A DNA stretch of 64,000 nt from Armillaria gallica (taxonomy: Eukaryota > Basidiomycota > Agaricomycetes > Agaricales > Physalacriaceae): assembly GCA_037576215.1 (NCBI GenBank), contig JBANDB010000022.1, positions 124,001-188,000 of the forward strand, read 5' to 3'. A program made the translations under genes and the position numbers. Positions 12,505-24,296 of the stretch are shown in pieces; within the stretch, counting starts at the first letter, position 1; every line of letters begins with the position of its first letter. The notes beneath the pieces are model-generated. The model was not told where the DNA came from and ran no database searches. It was given only the letters and a program-made list of their open reading frames with translations.

Positions 12505-14410
12505 TGTAGCAACTGCAGAAAGGAGAGTACTCCCATTCTGCCTCGTGGGTGGAGGTTCGAACACGACGATAATCCAGCACCCTGTATTGTCGAATTGGGC
12601 TGGGTTTCTCGACAGTGAAAGAAATGCGTATGAGAAATGCGTATGACATCATGTGGGGACGACGTTCAACGGGAATCGACAGTGCTAGTGATGAAGGAAA
12701 TCGATGAAGGATGCCGAGAGCTACAACTCATAGAGCGCCTTTTTCCCTTGCCCTAGCTCCACCCTCGCATTCCCAAGCCATGCCCGATTCGTCTCCGAAC
12801 CGTCTCCCTCTACGCATACCACGACATTCGGCGTCAGCAGGCGCATCCAGGCGGCCCTCACGCCCTCTCCATCCGTCACAGAGCTCGCGTTCACAATAAG
12901 AACCGCCTCCTCTAACCGAGTAGCCGTGTCCAGCATTCTCCTCGTCCAACCCAGCGCGCATATAGCCGTATCCGACGTATCCACCTTGGTATTATTGGGC
13001 ACGAGGGCGCGTTGAACCTCGTATCGGTCCGTATATGCGAGAGGGACGAACACAGTGAGGAAACGGAGGTGACTGATATCGGGTTTGGGGGTGATATCTT
13101 GAGAGAGATTAGACCAATCGAAGGAAGGTAGATGCGACTCACGATCTAAGTTCTGATGAGACCCTCTCCAGTCCAATAGCATCGCCGTCTCCAACCTCGG
13201 CGCTCGGCGGAAGAGTTCATGCACGCCCGGCATCCAGCTATCCACCTCTGACGTCACCGGGAATACCAGCTCCTTCAGGCTCTCCAGCGAGATGACGCCG
13301 CCTCTCCCAAAAAGGAAGCGCATCCATCTCGCGCGTAGATGCCCGATCCCGACCTTGAGAGTCTCCAGTTCTGTGCAGAGCCCACCCTCGTGACCGTCGT
13401 CGTCGTCGCCTCGGCCGACAGTAATGACGTTGATCGCCAGTCTCTTCAAATGTGGCACGCACCCAAAAAACGCTGCCAATTCGGCGAGACTGCTGAAGAA
13501 CACATCGTCGAGTGTAAGGCTCGCCAGCTGAGCCAATACTCCTTGTACGCCACTCCGCACTCTGTGCCTCCCATCCAAGTAGATCTGCCCAGAGAACCGG
13601 ACCCTCCTTAACGAGACGAGTAATGGTAGCACCCTGGGCAACGCCTCTGTCCACGCAGCCGTGCGCATACCCTTATCACCCAGCAGCCTTCGCTCAAATA
13701 TCGTCAGCTCCTCGACAAGCGGAGCCTTGTCCGTGAAGAATCGTGCACATCGATTGTTATCTGGGTAGAACGTGATGTGTCGGAAGAGATGGTGCTGGCA
13801 TCGAGGGAAGAACGCGCGCGAGACGAGAGAGCAAGCTGTGAGGGCTGGGGTGTCATCTGCGAGGTAATCGATGATGAGGTCGTATAGCTCGGAGTAGAGG
13901 GAGGCCACAGCGAAGGAAGAGCGTCGAAGGCATGGTATATGTATATGAGGGTTTGAGTGTAATTATGAGATGGCGGGAACAAAGCCAACTGTCAGGGTCC
14001 CGATCGTTACCAACGAGATTTTGACGCGTCTTCTTCTCGAATGACGACCAGCCCTCCTATGGATCGTCATTCATTAAGGGGCCGTCCTTTCTGTCGTCCT
14101 GCTGCCGTCTTCTACTCTTGCTCCTCAGCGAAAAAAAAAAAGAGACGTCAGGGCATCGTGCTATCCTATTCGGCTCCTAGCTCGTCGATTGCTCTTTGGA
14201 GAATCCTCGACATCATGAGAGTATAAGGTACCTGTCCAACAAGCATTAGTGTCAGGCAGGCATAACCGAACAAAGTCTTCAATGTTGCGTACCAGCGTGC
14301 CTGCTAACGAGAATTCATCGCGCATATATCCGCCAACGTTATGGTGTAAGGAGACATATGTCGGCATCTGCCGAGATCATAAACTGTCGGGTAGTTCCCG
14401 TGAGCCTTCA
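12505..14410. repeat. Direct duplication, copy B (partner 4620-6430)
   Basis: The better preserved copy of the F-box-containing duplication. Similarity runs through the ORF and both flanks. Confidence 0.8.
12721..13908 (-). CDS. F-box/LRR-type protein, copy B
   Basis: 395 codons are open. The N-terminus (LYSELYDLIIDYLADDTPAL, then CSLVSRAFFPRCQHHLFRHI) is a typical agaricomycete F-box-like motif, followed by a leucine-rich C-terminal region, so it is a candidate SCF adaptor. A 45-bp segment with GTGAGT, CTAAT and CTCAAG (about 13095-13142) looks like an intron; being divisible by three, it does not break the frame. The start is unclear: the open frame begins at GTG, and the nearest upstream ATG (about 13935) is one base out of frame. 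Copy A shows the same offset. Either the start exon is missed or the family lost its start before duplicating. Confidence 0.55.
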   Translation of the reverse strand: MASLYSELYDLIIDYLADDTPALTACSLVSRAFFPRCQHHLFRHITFYPDNNRCARFFTDKAPLVEELTIFERRLLGDKGMRTAAWTEALPRVLPLLVSLRRVRFSGQIYLDGRHRVRSGVQGVLAQLASLTLDDVFFSSLAELAAFFGCVPHLKRLAINVITVGRGDDDDGHEGGLCTELETLKVGIGHLRARWMRFLFGRGGVISLESLKELVFPVTSEVDSWMPGVHELFRRAPRLETAMLLDWRGSHQNLDRESHLPSFDWSNLSQDITPKPDISHLRFLTVFVPLAYTDRYEVQRALVPNNTKVDTSDTAICALGWTRRMLDTATRLEEAVLIVNASSVTDGEGVRAAWMRLLTPNVVVCVEGDGSETNRAWLGNARVELGQGKKALYEL

Positions 14411-16687
14411 AACTTACGCTTTTCGTCGCACTTTCATCTTCAGCTTGAGTAGTCGCGCACCTATAGCCTTGTTTATAGAGTCTTTCTCACCTTATGTGCA
14501 GTCATTTCCTTCAGCCAAGCGCGCTAACTAGTCTCTGGCATACTTGAGGTCATTGCACCCAGGTCATGAAATTTGATTCGGTGATCAGTGCAGGGTAAAT
14601 ATATCACAGTGTACGCAACATTTTATCCTCCAAATTCGCTAGACTCTGACATTTCGACTAGCCTCGTCCCAGGACCTAGAGCGCGTCATCCTTCCCAGAT
14701 GAAAGAATCTTCCTATTCGCGCGTTGTTCGGGAGTACACCAAAGTGGGCGCGCAGGTCCGCACCTCGACCAGTCCTATGCGCGCGGGCATAAACCCTTGT
14801 GATAACCTTCACACTCCAAGAACATGACGATACGAGACCAAATTGTGGAACCATGACCCCTTGCCCACGACACGGTATGCGCGGCGGAGGAACCCTACAC
14901 CGACCGATGGCGATTACTTACTCCTTAATAAATGCTGGCTCCCATCGTCAAAGTCACGGTCTCCTTACTAATGATCGGGACCGTCACCCATCCATATGCT
15001 TGGGAAGAGCATACAGGAGAGATCATCAACGTTCAACGTTCAGCTCTGACTCCAACGTGCGGGATGTGGCACGGATCTCTTGAGCACTCCCGTCCCCTCC
15101 TCGTAGGGCCCCGGACGCTCTCGCTCGTATGGCTCCGGAACCATCTATCTTAGTTAGGATGTGAGGTCATCATTCCAGCATCCAGGCGCGTTCCCGCTCT
15201 GCCTCTTATAATCTGTGATCACCTCTCTAGGAGCGAACTCCTGATTACAACGCGACAGAGACTCTTCCCGCTCGCTTCCGTTCCCGGAGCTGCGGGGAGT
15301 GAAGGACCCCACCCTTAAACCTCATTCCTTATCGTGAGAGCACGCCAACCGACGGCGACTAGATTCCCACTGGAGCGGTACCAGTTATATCATCCTGATC
15401 GGTGCGTATCTCGTCGATATCCTCTTTTCAAGCTTCATCGACATTATTAATTCCAGCCTCTATTCTCGTCTCCTCGCCACAACTTTCTATCTCGTCACGT
15501 CCCACCCACACCACAGGGTCGTCCGTAAAAGTGGTGTCGACTCGACGCGTAAATTCACGAACACTAGTCTTTCAAACACGAGCTTAGGAGAGTGTACTCA
15601 CGGCGTCTAATGAATAAGTCATCTGTCTCATTACGTTGACCGATAATCTCGACTGATGTCCAACTCAATACAAGATGTCTCTTCCTTCCGACCTTAATTG
15701 ACCGCGCCGCCTTCACCTCATGTGATCGGCGCGCTTCTCATTCATATCTTCTTCCGCTACACCACCCGCCCGCTCGATGGAGAGAAAGCACGCCAACCGA
15801 GGATGCTGCCGAACGCCCAAAATATAACAACCCCGTTGATTTCGAAACAGTACTACTCTCGCCCTCTCTCTCCTATTCACTGATCCCTCGTTGATCTGCG
15901 TTCGGTCCATATATTATCTCATTCCCCGAGAGACGACGTACAAGTTAACTCGTGTAGTAATTGCCGTTTGCGGAACAAGTTGTCCTTAACAAATAATACT
16001 GAATGAATTGTCTTTCCTACTCCGAACAACGGCAGGTGGAGGGAGACTACGTATTACTCGTCGTTTTCATTTATGTATGGTAATCCGGCTCTAGAGACTA
16101 TCCTGCATGGTCTCGAGCAACTGAAAGGACGTGGTTGAGAGGAAAATAATCCCGACATCGTGAGGCATCGAGAGGACGGGGCTCGACTCGGGAAGCAGGG
16201 AGCTATACCTTCGTGGGTCCTTGCATACGTCATGCACCCCGCTCTTTCAAGCTACTAAGTTCACTGTGCTATCAGTACGTTCCCTCCCGCGAGTCTAATA
16301 TCAAGCTCTCGATGGTCAGGTTTCTGCGGAAGTATCATCATCAGCGGATTCGTTGCAAGACGCGTCAAAGCTTCCTACCAGTCGAGCGTCCGATCGCAGC
16401 AATCAGTATTTTGCGCTTTCACTGACTCAAGATAACGTGTCGACAAAAGCCAATGGCTCGATTTGAGCTTGGGAAAATTTTACCTTGACTGTTCGTTGTG
16501 TCCAATTCTCGCTTGAAGCTGTTTCATCCCATCAAGTACGACCAGCATCCACGTTGCGAGACCGAGTGCCGCGGTTAGTGCATAACATGAGGCTGATAGT
16601 CTTCAAAGAAGCCGGTATCTAACACGTCGAGCAAGCGGAAGTCACGAAGGAAAGATTTGCACCTGAGTTTTAAAACCCTGGCGAACG
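14411..16687. other. No gene seen
   Basis: Only short overlapping ORFs. Scattered similarity to 7.0-8.9 kb marks the tail of the ancient duplication. Confidence 0.45.
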
Positions 16688-17330
16688 ATCCACTGACCAT
16701 GATAATGGACTCTATAAAGCGCATAAGTGAGCAATGAAAGATATCGAGTAGCCTGAAGGAAACCACTTGGGCCTTCACCTCTAAACTGAACACTGACGAG
16801 AAGAACACGAGGAAAGGGAATAGAAGGGAGTGTGAGTTGATTTGATGATGGAGTCTAAGCGAAAACCACCGTTTCTATATGCAAACGGGAGGCGATGTCG
16901 TATGCTGGCAGGAAAACAAAAACCAGATCTCAGGAACAAGTGGACATCGGGTTCAATATTTCTGTATTTTCGACAGAACATTGATTCGTTGTCCAAGGCA
17001 CAGAGCCTGTTCACTTCTTTTTTTCATGATTATGCTTCCCCAATATACCGGCATTCAAATATTGAACGCTTGTCTTGGGCTCTGAAGTTTGAACAAACGT
17101 CTGAGAGAATGGATACCTGGCCAAGTCGATGTCGGGTTTGATTCGATTTATCTGATATCTAGAAGCCTGGGCATTAGCATTTTCAGGTGGGTGAAGGGAA
17201 TATTCACGCATAGAGTACATATTTTCAGACATGGCCTTTTGGACGATGTCAAAGACTCAGCGGAAAATGGAGGGAAAAGTAAGAGGAACTTACAGGTAAG
17301 ACGAGCATACTACATGCATTATGACGGCTC
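16688..17330. repeat. Duplicated segment, copy 2
   Basis: Matches 1-618 in direct orientation and lacks the solo LTR of copy 1 (empty site about 17323-17328). Both candidate frames are open here: minus 16781-17014, and plus 16842-17141 with ESKRKP...KPDLRNKWTSGSIF. I recognise no family. Confidence 0.7.
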
Positions 17331-18874
17331 TCAGGGTCGTTACATCGACCTATATTTAGCGATAGAATGCCACGGGCATGCTCGTATTCATGAGATGCCT
17401 ACGCTAAAAATGGAGGCAATGAGACGCTGCTTAAGTTTAAAATAAGAGAATGAAACCTGTCTATAATCTCTAAACCGAACATTTGAACCTTCCGTGTCAG
17501 GGCTTCTCGCGGGGACATCATATCGTATACGCTCAATCTCCAGAATAATGGTCAGCATGTCCCTGCTTGAGTACGAGGTACGTCAAAATTTGAGCAAGTT
17601 GAATTCTGGAATTTACTCACCTTCCCTTTGACGCCGTCACATCGCTACTCGGATCAGAGTGCACCTGAAACAAGGCCCCGGAATTCTGACGCTTTGGGCA
17701 CCTTTCCAGAACGATACTCAGTTCTACAAGATCTCGTATCCAGTGTCTACACACCAGAAATGAGGCTGAAAGGAACTAGGAATCTAAAAAACTTTACGGG
17801 TCAATCCTAGTCCCGTTGAAGAGCGAAAAATAATACCGACTCGCTATTAGAGCTCCATGCATAATTAAAAGCTGTCATTAACACGGAGCCCGGTGCCCTA
17901 AAATAGAGGAAAATCAGGGTCTGAGTGGCTACTGCGCCAGGGAAAACGAGTGCCACCGGAGTTATCCCCCGGCGGCGTTCAGCTTCATCAAATACGCCAC
18001 ATTCAGTCAATTCAGAGTACGCCAAGGTGGAAGAGCCACCAAAGGTAGTCGTCCATCACAAAGGCATTCACGTACTGTTGCTGAAGAACTGTCCAGACCA
18101 TTGACACTGACAGGACTGAGCAGCGCTCACGGAATATCTGAACAATGTCAAATCAAGCAAGCGATTCTACATCGCACGAGAACTCGAGGACACTTTTCTG
18201 GGTGATCTGCCGAAGAAGAAGATTATCGACCTCGCGACGGGATGAGGGAAAGAAAGATATCGTCTATTTCAGGACGCGTCATGGCACGTGCCACGAACCG
18301 GGAACCCGGAGTCCAGACCCCAATTTCGCTACTGTCGTCCCTTTTCTTGCCCTTTCCCTTACCACTGCTCGGCCATTTCGTGGCCCTCTTCACCTGATCT
18401 AATTCTAATAGCAAGGCGCTGGAGATTTTACCGCCTTCTCAGAAAGCGCAACGAATCAGTCACTTCAGCAGCCAGTATAAATGACCGCGCATCACTATGG
18501 GGCCGGTTTTCTGCCATTATTGTAGATCTGGTGCGTTGAACCCTTCTACAGTAATAGCGAAAAAGCCATCACCGTAAAAAGTTAAAGTCAGTACTGGCCA
18601 CATCGACATTAGTAATCGCACCTGATTTTGGTATTGGTATTGGTATATTGGTACGGCACATGGTCCCAATAAGGAACGGCCGGGGTTCAGCATCTCTGAC
18701 GCAGTGACACTGTGTCTCAGGATGTGAAGGAGTCTATCGCTCCTCTACAGGGTTATCTAACATCCATCACCACACTGCACTTTTCAACGGCCGTTCGTTC
18801 AGGTCAACCACGTTGCTGAGTCTGTAAATATGAGAGATGCCGACACCGGAATGGACACTGCTAACGTGTTATAG
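17331..18874. other. No gene seen
   Basis: Short ORFs only. A small run of GGTATT/TTGGTA words at 18631-18652 is low-complexity. Confidence 0.45.
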
Positions 18875-19249
18875 CTCGACGTCAGGAATCACATCAGTGC
18901 GGACTTCGGGAGCTGTTGCAAACTTTGAAGCTAAGATCGGAAATGTACGTGGCGTTAAAGAATTGATAAGGTACGTAATGTATCCTCCCGTTCCCTCCTG
19001 GCTATTGACTAGTGTGTCCAGTGGATAGCTGAAACTGGATCTACTGATGATACCATCGTCAGGGATACTTCTTTCAAACAGGAACGACATGCCCCGCGAG
19101 GTGAGCTGCGAGACCCAGGTGTTCCGGGTATCCTGATTCCCAACGTATTTCTCGTTTTCAAGTCACGGCATGTGGTCATTGATCCAATTGATCCTGTCAC
19201 CCATCTGATGGGACGGATGAAGATTACTGTCTTGACAATGTACGTTTAA
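18875..19249 (+). CDS. Unrecognised multi-exon coding stretch
   Basis: Exon-like sequence begins after an acceptor GTTATAG preceded by GCTAAC: STSGITSVRTSGAVANFE, continuing to KIGNVRGVKELI. After a GTACGT donor (about 18971), an in-frame exon contains RDTSFKQERHAPRGEL, PGVPGILIPNVFLVFKSRH and DPVTHLMGRMKITVL and ends at TAA (19247). The acceptor could be GTCAG near 19062, which keeps phase. The start and upstream exons were not resolved. The family is unknown. Confidence 0.35.
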
Positions 19250-21449
19250 CACACATCCATCCATTCGCCAAGCAGCTTTCACGTGTCGCTCTTCGCGTAC
19301 ACCTCTGTGAGTACCTGCCTCTTGGCGCGAGGTAGCTGGCTTACTACTTTATTCCATTAGGTGAGCTATTTTCTTTGAAAAAATTTCTTTTCAATGGCCC
19401 CTCATCTGACTAATTTTCGAGTTGTGAGCCCTCAGAAGCCTTTCGGGTGATTCGAGATCAAAGGGTTAACATTAGCCCTTCATCCTTACTTGTCTGAAAG
19501 ACGACGTAATTCCGATCGTTCAAACGCTGCAAGTACTTCTTGATGCCGAATGGTGAGCATCAAAATAAAAGCAACAACCCGAAGGATAGGAGCAGTGTTG
19601 CACTCCTGATTCCGTGGCTTTAATTCTTCGCCCAGCTTGCCAGCCTCTAATTGCGTCGCTCGTCTGCGAGGATGCAGGGTCACAGGTCGCATAAGGTTAG
19701 CCGAGACGCGATCTCAGGACCTTTTACCGTAAGCACAATGGACTTGAAACCCCGCATCGAACTGTACAACACAGGCGACAATTGTATGGCTTCTTGGGAA
19801 CCAGTACAAGCTATGATATGAGATATAGTGGGTGCGATGCTGTTAACTGTTTCGCGCCTTGTTCCATATAATGATGCTTCTAAGGAAGGATTCAGACCTT
19901 TCTTAACGGCATCCAATTCCCTCTCGCATTCTTTTGGCCAGCTCCAGTGGTTCCAGCCCTATCCTTCCGCCAACGAGGAGGACAGCAAGAAGCTAGCACT
20001 GTCATAGCGGTGTGGTGAATGGCTATGCTGTGTGTTTATCTACATCTTGAATCGACACAGGAAGCTGTGAGATCTTACTTCCCATATAAAACAATGAAGT
20101 CGCAGATGTGTCTGCGGCTTCTCTGTTGATATATTTCAATTAACCAGTGACCATGATGCTCTCGATGATGCACAAAACAAGGGCGGTGTCATCTGACGGC
20201 CCGGGTGCAGATAGAAAGTGAGTGTCGAGCATCTGGATAATTTTTACACGTCATCTCCGAGCTTTGGTTCCAAAATGCTTGCGGCAACTTTGCCCCCAGC
20301 GTGCCAAGTAGGTCTAAGGTTCTGTCAAACCAAATCTGAACTCTGGGGCAAATACGTCTTATTTTTGATCACCAACACCACGGTTACGCATCCACAGAAG
20401 CACCCTGATCGTGGCTTTGCTTGACGATCAACGAATAGAAGAAGTACATAGATTGTCCATCAAGGAATCGGCCATCTCTCGCTGATTTAGCTTACGTTGC
20501 TCCCTGTTATCAATGTCTGTTATCGATGTATGTTGTCGCCGTCTGCTGCATCTGACTGACTCAAGTAGGTACGAGGGTGAACGCCCGAAAACGGATCAAC
20601 GGCACGTCTATTCATAGCATATCCGATGACTAGACCACAAAGCAACCATGAATGTGGTGTAAGCTTTGGACTGGTTTTATCCGGCGTCTTGGTTTCATTT
20701 TACTGGTGATAGATATTGAAATCAGGTCTGAATGAGTTCCAATGAAGTCGACTATCCTGGTCTATGATGCACTCGACAGTCTCAAGCATACCACTATGGA
20801 ACAATGGCCAGTCTCGCCCTGCGATTCCAGGTGTGTACTCAGCGTGCTGTCAAAATAAAAATACATACACAGGCGGTCACAGAGGCTGTGTGTATGCATC
20901 CATCTGAGATGGGACGGAATGGCGTGATGGCGTGATGGCCCTTGCATCTGTAACATTCGCGGGTTACTTGAAACTATAGTAGTGTCTTACGTTCATTATC
21001 CGTATGCGTCTACTTGGGGATATGGTAGGGCGTCTATCTTTCGGAACCGCAGCTACTAGCAACACGACGGTCTATGTGTGCCATGTGGGCACTGATTACG
21101 TTGTTTGCTTCTTGGTATGAGGACGGCAAGACTTAAGCTTGTTGATACCCCCCATCTTGGTACTCTCAACATCTCAGCTATACCTGGATTGACTTACTCT
21201 TGTACGTCTAGTTGTGTTATTTTCGATGCATCATATCCTCATTCAGTCATGTCTAAATAGAGCTCAAACTTCCTATAGAAATGCGGGACGAGGAAAACCA
21301 CTATGCTTTAGACGACAGAGGGCGACTGGTAAGCATGTAATACCATTCACAGAAGGGCACGGAATAATGTGTTATAGGATTACGGGAAACTCCCTGAGGT
21401 CACTCTGTCTGCCTACGATGAGAGCGGCCGAGTGGAAAGCGTACCAGTG
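19250..21449. other. No gene resolved
   Basis: A plus ORF at 20218-20424 is open but motif-free. The last few hundred bases are presumably the 5' region of the HET gene; no clear upstream exon or promoter element could be fixed. Confidence 0.4.
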
Positions 21450-23165
21450 ATGAAGCAACAAGCCTACACTGGTAGGGTATTACCATCCTCTGTCGCCAAT
21501 ACTCCCTGTATCGACCTGGGTGTTGATGGAATGTTGGAGAAGCTTAACCTCCCAGTCTGCACTTCGGAAAGCCACCTGTACAATGCGTACAAAGAATTCG
21601 TTACAGGAAATTGCGACCTCGGCACTGCCTACGCTTATTTGCGCCCACATCTGCATGACATCGTCGTTAACGAACATGTCAGCGATCCAAAGAAAGCATC
21701 AGAGGACGACAGAGCGATGCGACAAAATACGCTCGTGAACAGAAAGATCTTGGACGGAGATGTACCCCCCCGGCGCATCTGGGATCTACATGCTAATCGG
21801 GTCGTGCCTTGGTGGGTTGCCCATAGAGTTCCATGGGCGATATCGCATGCATGGGTGAAGGAAACGGATCTCAGAAACGAGATGACGCCCATTAATCGCT
21901 ATGAATGGCTGGTGCCAATGCCAAAAGACGCCGATCTTAATCTCATCAGAATCGAGATGCTGAACCTCGGTGCGGAGTATATCTGGTTGGACGTTCTGTG
22001 TTTGAGGCAGAAGGTTCCGTGTGACGGCCCACGCGGTAAACCAAATGAGGAGGAGTGTGGACGTAGGGAGGCTCTGCGCCAGGAGGAGTGGAAAGTCGAC
22101 TTGCCAACGATCGGATGGATATATCACAAGGCCAATCAGGTGGCATACTACTTCAGCGGGCTGGGTCTTCCGCTGAGTTTCAAGTCTGGCGACTTCGCAA
22201 ATGAGCGGTGTTGGTTTAATCGAGGGTGGACACTACAGGAGATTAGGGATAATTTCCTCATTGCAGGAAAGACCCATGACGGCGGTGGCACGGTCATGGA
22301 ACAGGGCAAGAAAAAGAGGCCCAAGTTCTGCAATTGCAATCAGATTAAACGACTGTGGCGATCAAAGAGGATTATCGACGACCAACCAATTTCTGCAGAG
22401 TCCAACAGCGACATGTTCTTGACAGTTGACATGCAAAAGCTGCTCGAAAAAAAACTGGCGTCTTTGCGGCAGATGCAGAGACATGAATCGATATTTCACG
22501 TCCTGTCCCACATGCAAAGACGAAAATCAACCAATCCTGTCGATAAAGTCGCAGGGTTGATATATCTGTTCTATTCGCAGTACATCCCGATCTACGATGC
22601 GAACCAGTCCGCAGAGGACGCCTGGACGGAACTCGTTAGCGTCACACAGGATTGGTATCGCGCAGATTTATTCTTTCTATACCCTGGACCTGGGAACGGA
22701 AACAAATTCTGGCATCCATCTTGGGAACAAGTAATGACAGAGATGCTTCCCGAATCATCGCTTGATAAAGATCTTTATTCCATAAAGGTTTTTCGGACGA
22801 GGGAAGATGGAGACAAGTACTATGGTCTCCGCATTGGCTCATGCACTGTGGAGGGATTGGGTGCCATATCATCTCCAGCGATGCCCCGACATGGACAGTT
22901 GCACCTGAAAAATCACACCTTTAACATCGTCGCCTACCATACATACCTGATACCCGATGGTAAGTACACGCTCATAGGCACTGCCAAACATGCCGCTACA
23001 ATGGAAGGGGTTATCTGGGTTGTTGGGAGAACAGATAGGCTTAGGTCATTGAAAAGCTATGGTATGCCTGTTTTTTATAGTTTCATTCAGTTACTAACAT
23101 TAATGATAACAATAGTAAATACTTCTGGTATAATGGCTGGGTCTCTTTTAGCTTATCTCACATAG
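21450..23165 (+). CDS. HET-domain (heterokaryon incompatibility-like) protein
   Basis: HET domains act in fungal non-self recognition and programmed cell death; many copies in basidiomycetes have no known partner. From the ATG at 21450 the three usual blocks are visible: PWAISHAW (residues about 128-135), EYIWLDVLCLRQ (176-187) and RCWFNRGWTLQEI (253-265). A longer C-terminal region follows. The apparent hydrophobic tail PVFYSFIQLLTLMITIV is probably an intron: GTATGC, TACTAAC and ACAATAG delimit 23062-23115 (54 bp, divisible by three). Splicing gives about 553 residues ending SLLAYLT. It is the last intact gene before the transposon nest begins about 0.8 kb downstream. An upstream exon cannot be excluded. 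Confidence 0.78.
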   Translation: MKQQAYTGRVLPSSVANTPCIDLGVDGMLEKLNLPVCTSESHLYNAYKEFVTGNCDLGTAYAYLRPHLHDIVVNEHVSDPKKASEDDRAMRQNTLVNRKILDGDVPPRRIWDLHANRVVPWWVAHRVPWAISHAWVKETDLRNEMTPINRYEWLVPMPKDADLNLIRIEMLNLGAEYIWLDVLCLRQKVPCDGPRGKPNEEECGRREALRQEEWKVDLPTIGWIYHKANQVAYYFSGLGLPLSFKSGDFANERCWFNRGWTLQEIRDNFLIAGKTHDGGGTVMEQGKKKRPKFCNCNQIKRLWRSKRIIDDQPISAESNSDMFLTVDMQKLLEKKLASLRQMQRHESIFHVLSHMQRRKSTNPVDKVAGLIYLFYSQYIPIYDANQSAEDAWTELVSVTQDWYRADLFFLYPGPGNGNKFWHPSWEQVMTEMLPESSLDKDLYSIKVFRTREDGDKYYGLRIGSCTVEGLGAISSPAMPRHGQLHLKNHTFNIVAYHTYLIPDGKYTLIGTAKHAATMEGVIWVVGRTDRLRSLKSYGMPVFYSFIQLLTLMITIVNTSGIMAGSLLAYLT

Positions 23166-23941
23166 CTGAGTGCATGGTCGAGTCCATGAGGCTATGTGCG
23201 ATGTCATTTTATAGGTTGTTGATATCTCTGAGCACATCTATGCTGCTCATGGGACATATATCTACAGTCCTCGAGGCATTTAAATCCAGATAGGGAATTA
23301 ACAATAAAGCTTGAAGTGAGACTAGGAAGAAAATTTATTTGTGCTCATCTTTGGAAGTTCCGAACACAAGATGCATTGACTATAGGATTTACAAAATTTC
23401 ACTCATTGAATACGTTGTTCACAGGGTTTGAATTGAGCATTGAACGACACCAATCATTACAATATGCATTTGTTAGTATTTCGACATTTTTTCATTATGT
23501 GCAGTACAAGTAACTGACCTTTACGTCCTCCAGAATATAGCCCGTTAAATATGTGCCAGTCATAGAATGATCAATATTGTCAAACATTCACCAACTCCTT
23601 TTGCTGGACTGATACCACTTCTTTAATGATTGTTGAATCTCGTGTCCACAATGAACCTGCATGTCTGTGGACACAATCATTATCTGCAGCAGCGTCGTCT
23701 TCACTCGCATGCAGTTTTGTGCTTCTTGAAGTGACCTGTGCTTCTCAGGCCCCAGTATTGTCACCACAATCAACAATGCTGCTACACATCCATTGAAAAT
23801 TCCCTGCACCTTTGCATAATCAGGAATGTTCTCTGTTGTGCCATCCACATGTGACAGTCATCTTCTGGTATTTTCCTCCAGTAGCTTCTATCTGAGCACT
23901 GTCAGATGATGATACTATGTTTGTTAGAGGTCTGATAGGAA
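23166..23941. other. AT-rich boundary region
   Basis: No intact gene. A minus ORF at 23588-23848 contains ALLIVVTILGPEKHRS, which resembles the end of a fungal membrane transporter (major facilitator type), but it is too short to assign. Confidence 0.35.
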
Positions 23942-24296
23942 TGTGATCGAGTGTCGAGTTCGAAACTCAATGGGGTGATGTGATGATGTGATGGTGTGAA
24001 ATGTTAGTGTGTTGATGGCCATTCTCAGCAGTGATGGTGTTGATAAGATGGTTCTGGTCAATGTATTGTGCATGAGTGACTTAATTGTGACTCATGTGAG
24101 ATGTCTGAATAGGTATTCAGAGGTACTCAAGTAATTTGTTATAATCTGTAAGTGGGTAAAAAAGCTGTCTATTCATTTCTCGTGGGGGTTTATATACTGT
24201 AATTCTAACTACGTGTCAATAACATGTTGCCATGTGGAATGACATGGCATGGCACTGCTCTGCTGATTCTCCACCGGTCTGTTACTGGACCTGACA
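23942..24296 (-). repeat. 3' LTR of the Ty3 element
   Basis: On the minus strand it runs TGTCAGG...GATCACA. A TATATAAA box near 24195-24203 (minus) fits LTR promoter use. It differs from the partner LTR by transitions, often TG facing CA, plus one short GATGATGT-type repeat unit. Confidence 0.82.

Noticed and set aside
23062..23115. Hydrophobic segment suggesting a membrane tail on the HET protein
   Set aside because: The segment coincides with a consensus intron (GTATGC, TACTAAC, AATAG) divisible by three.
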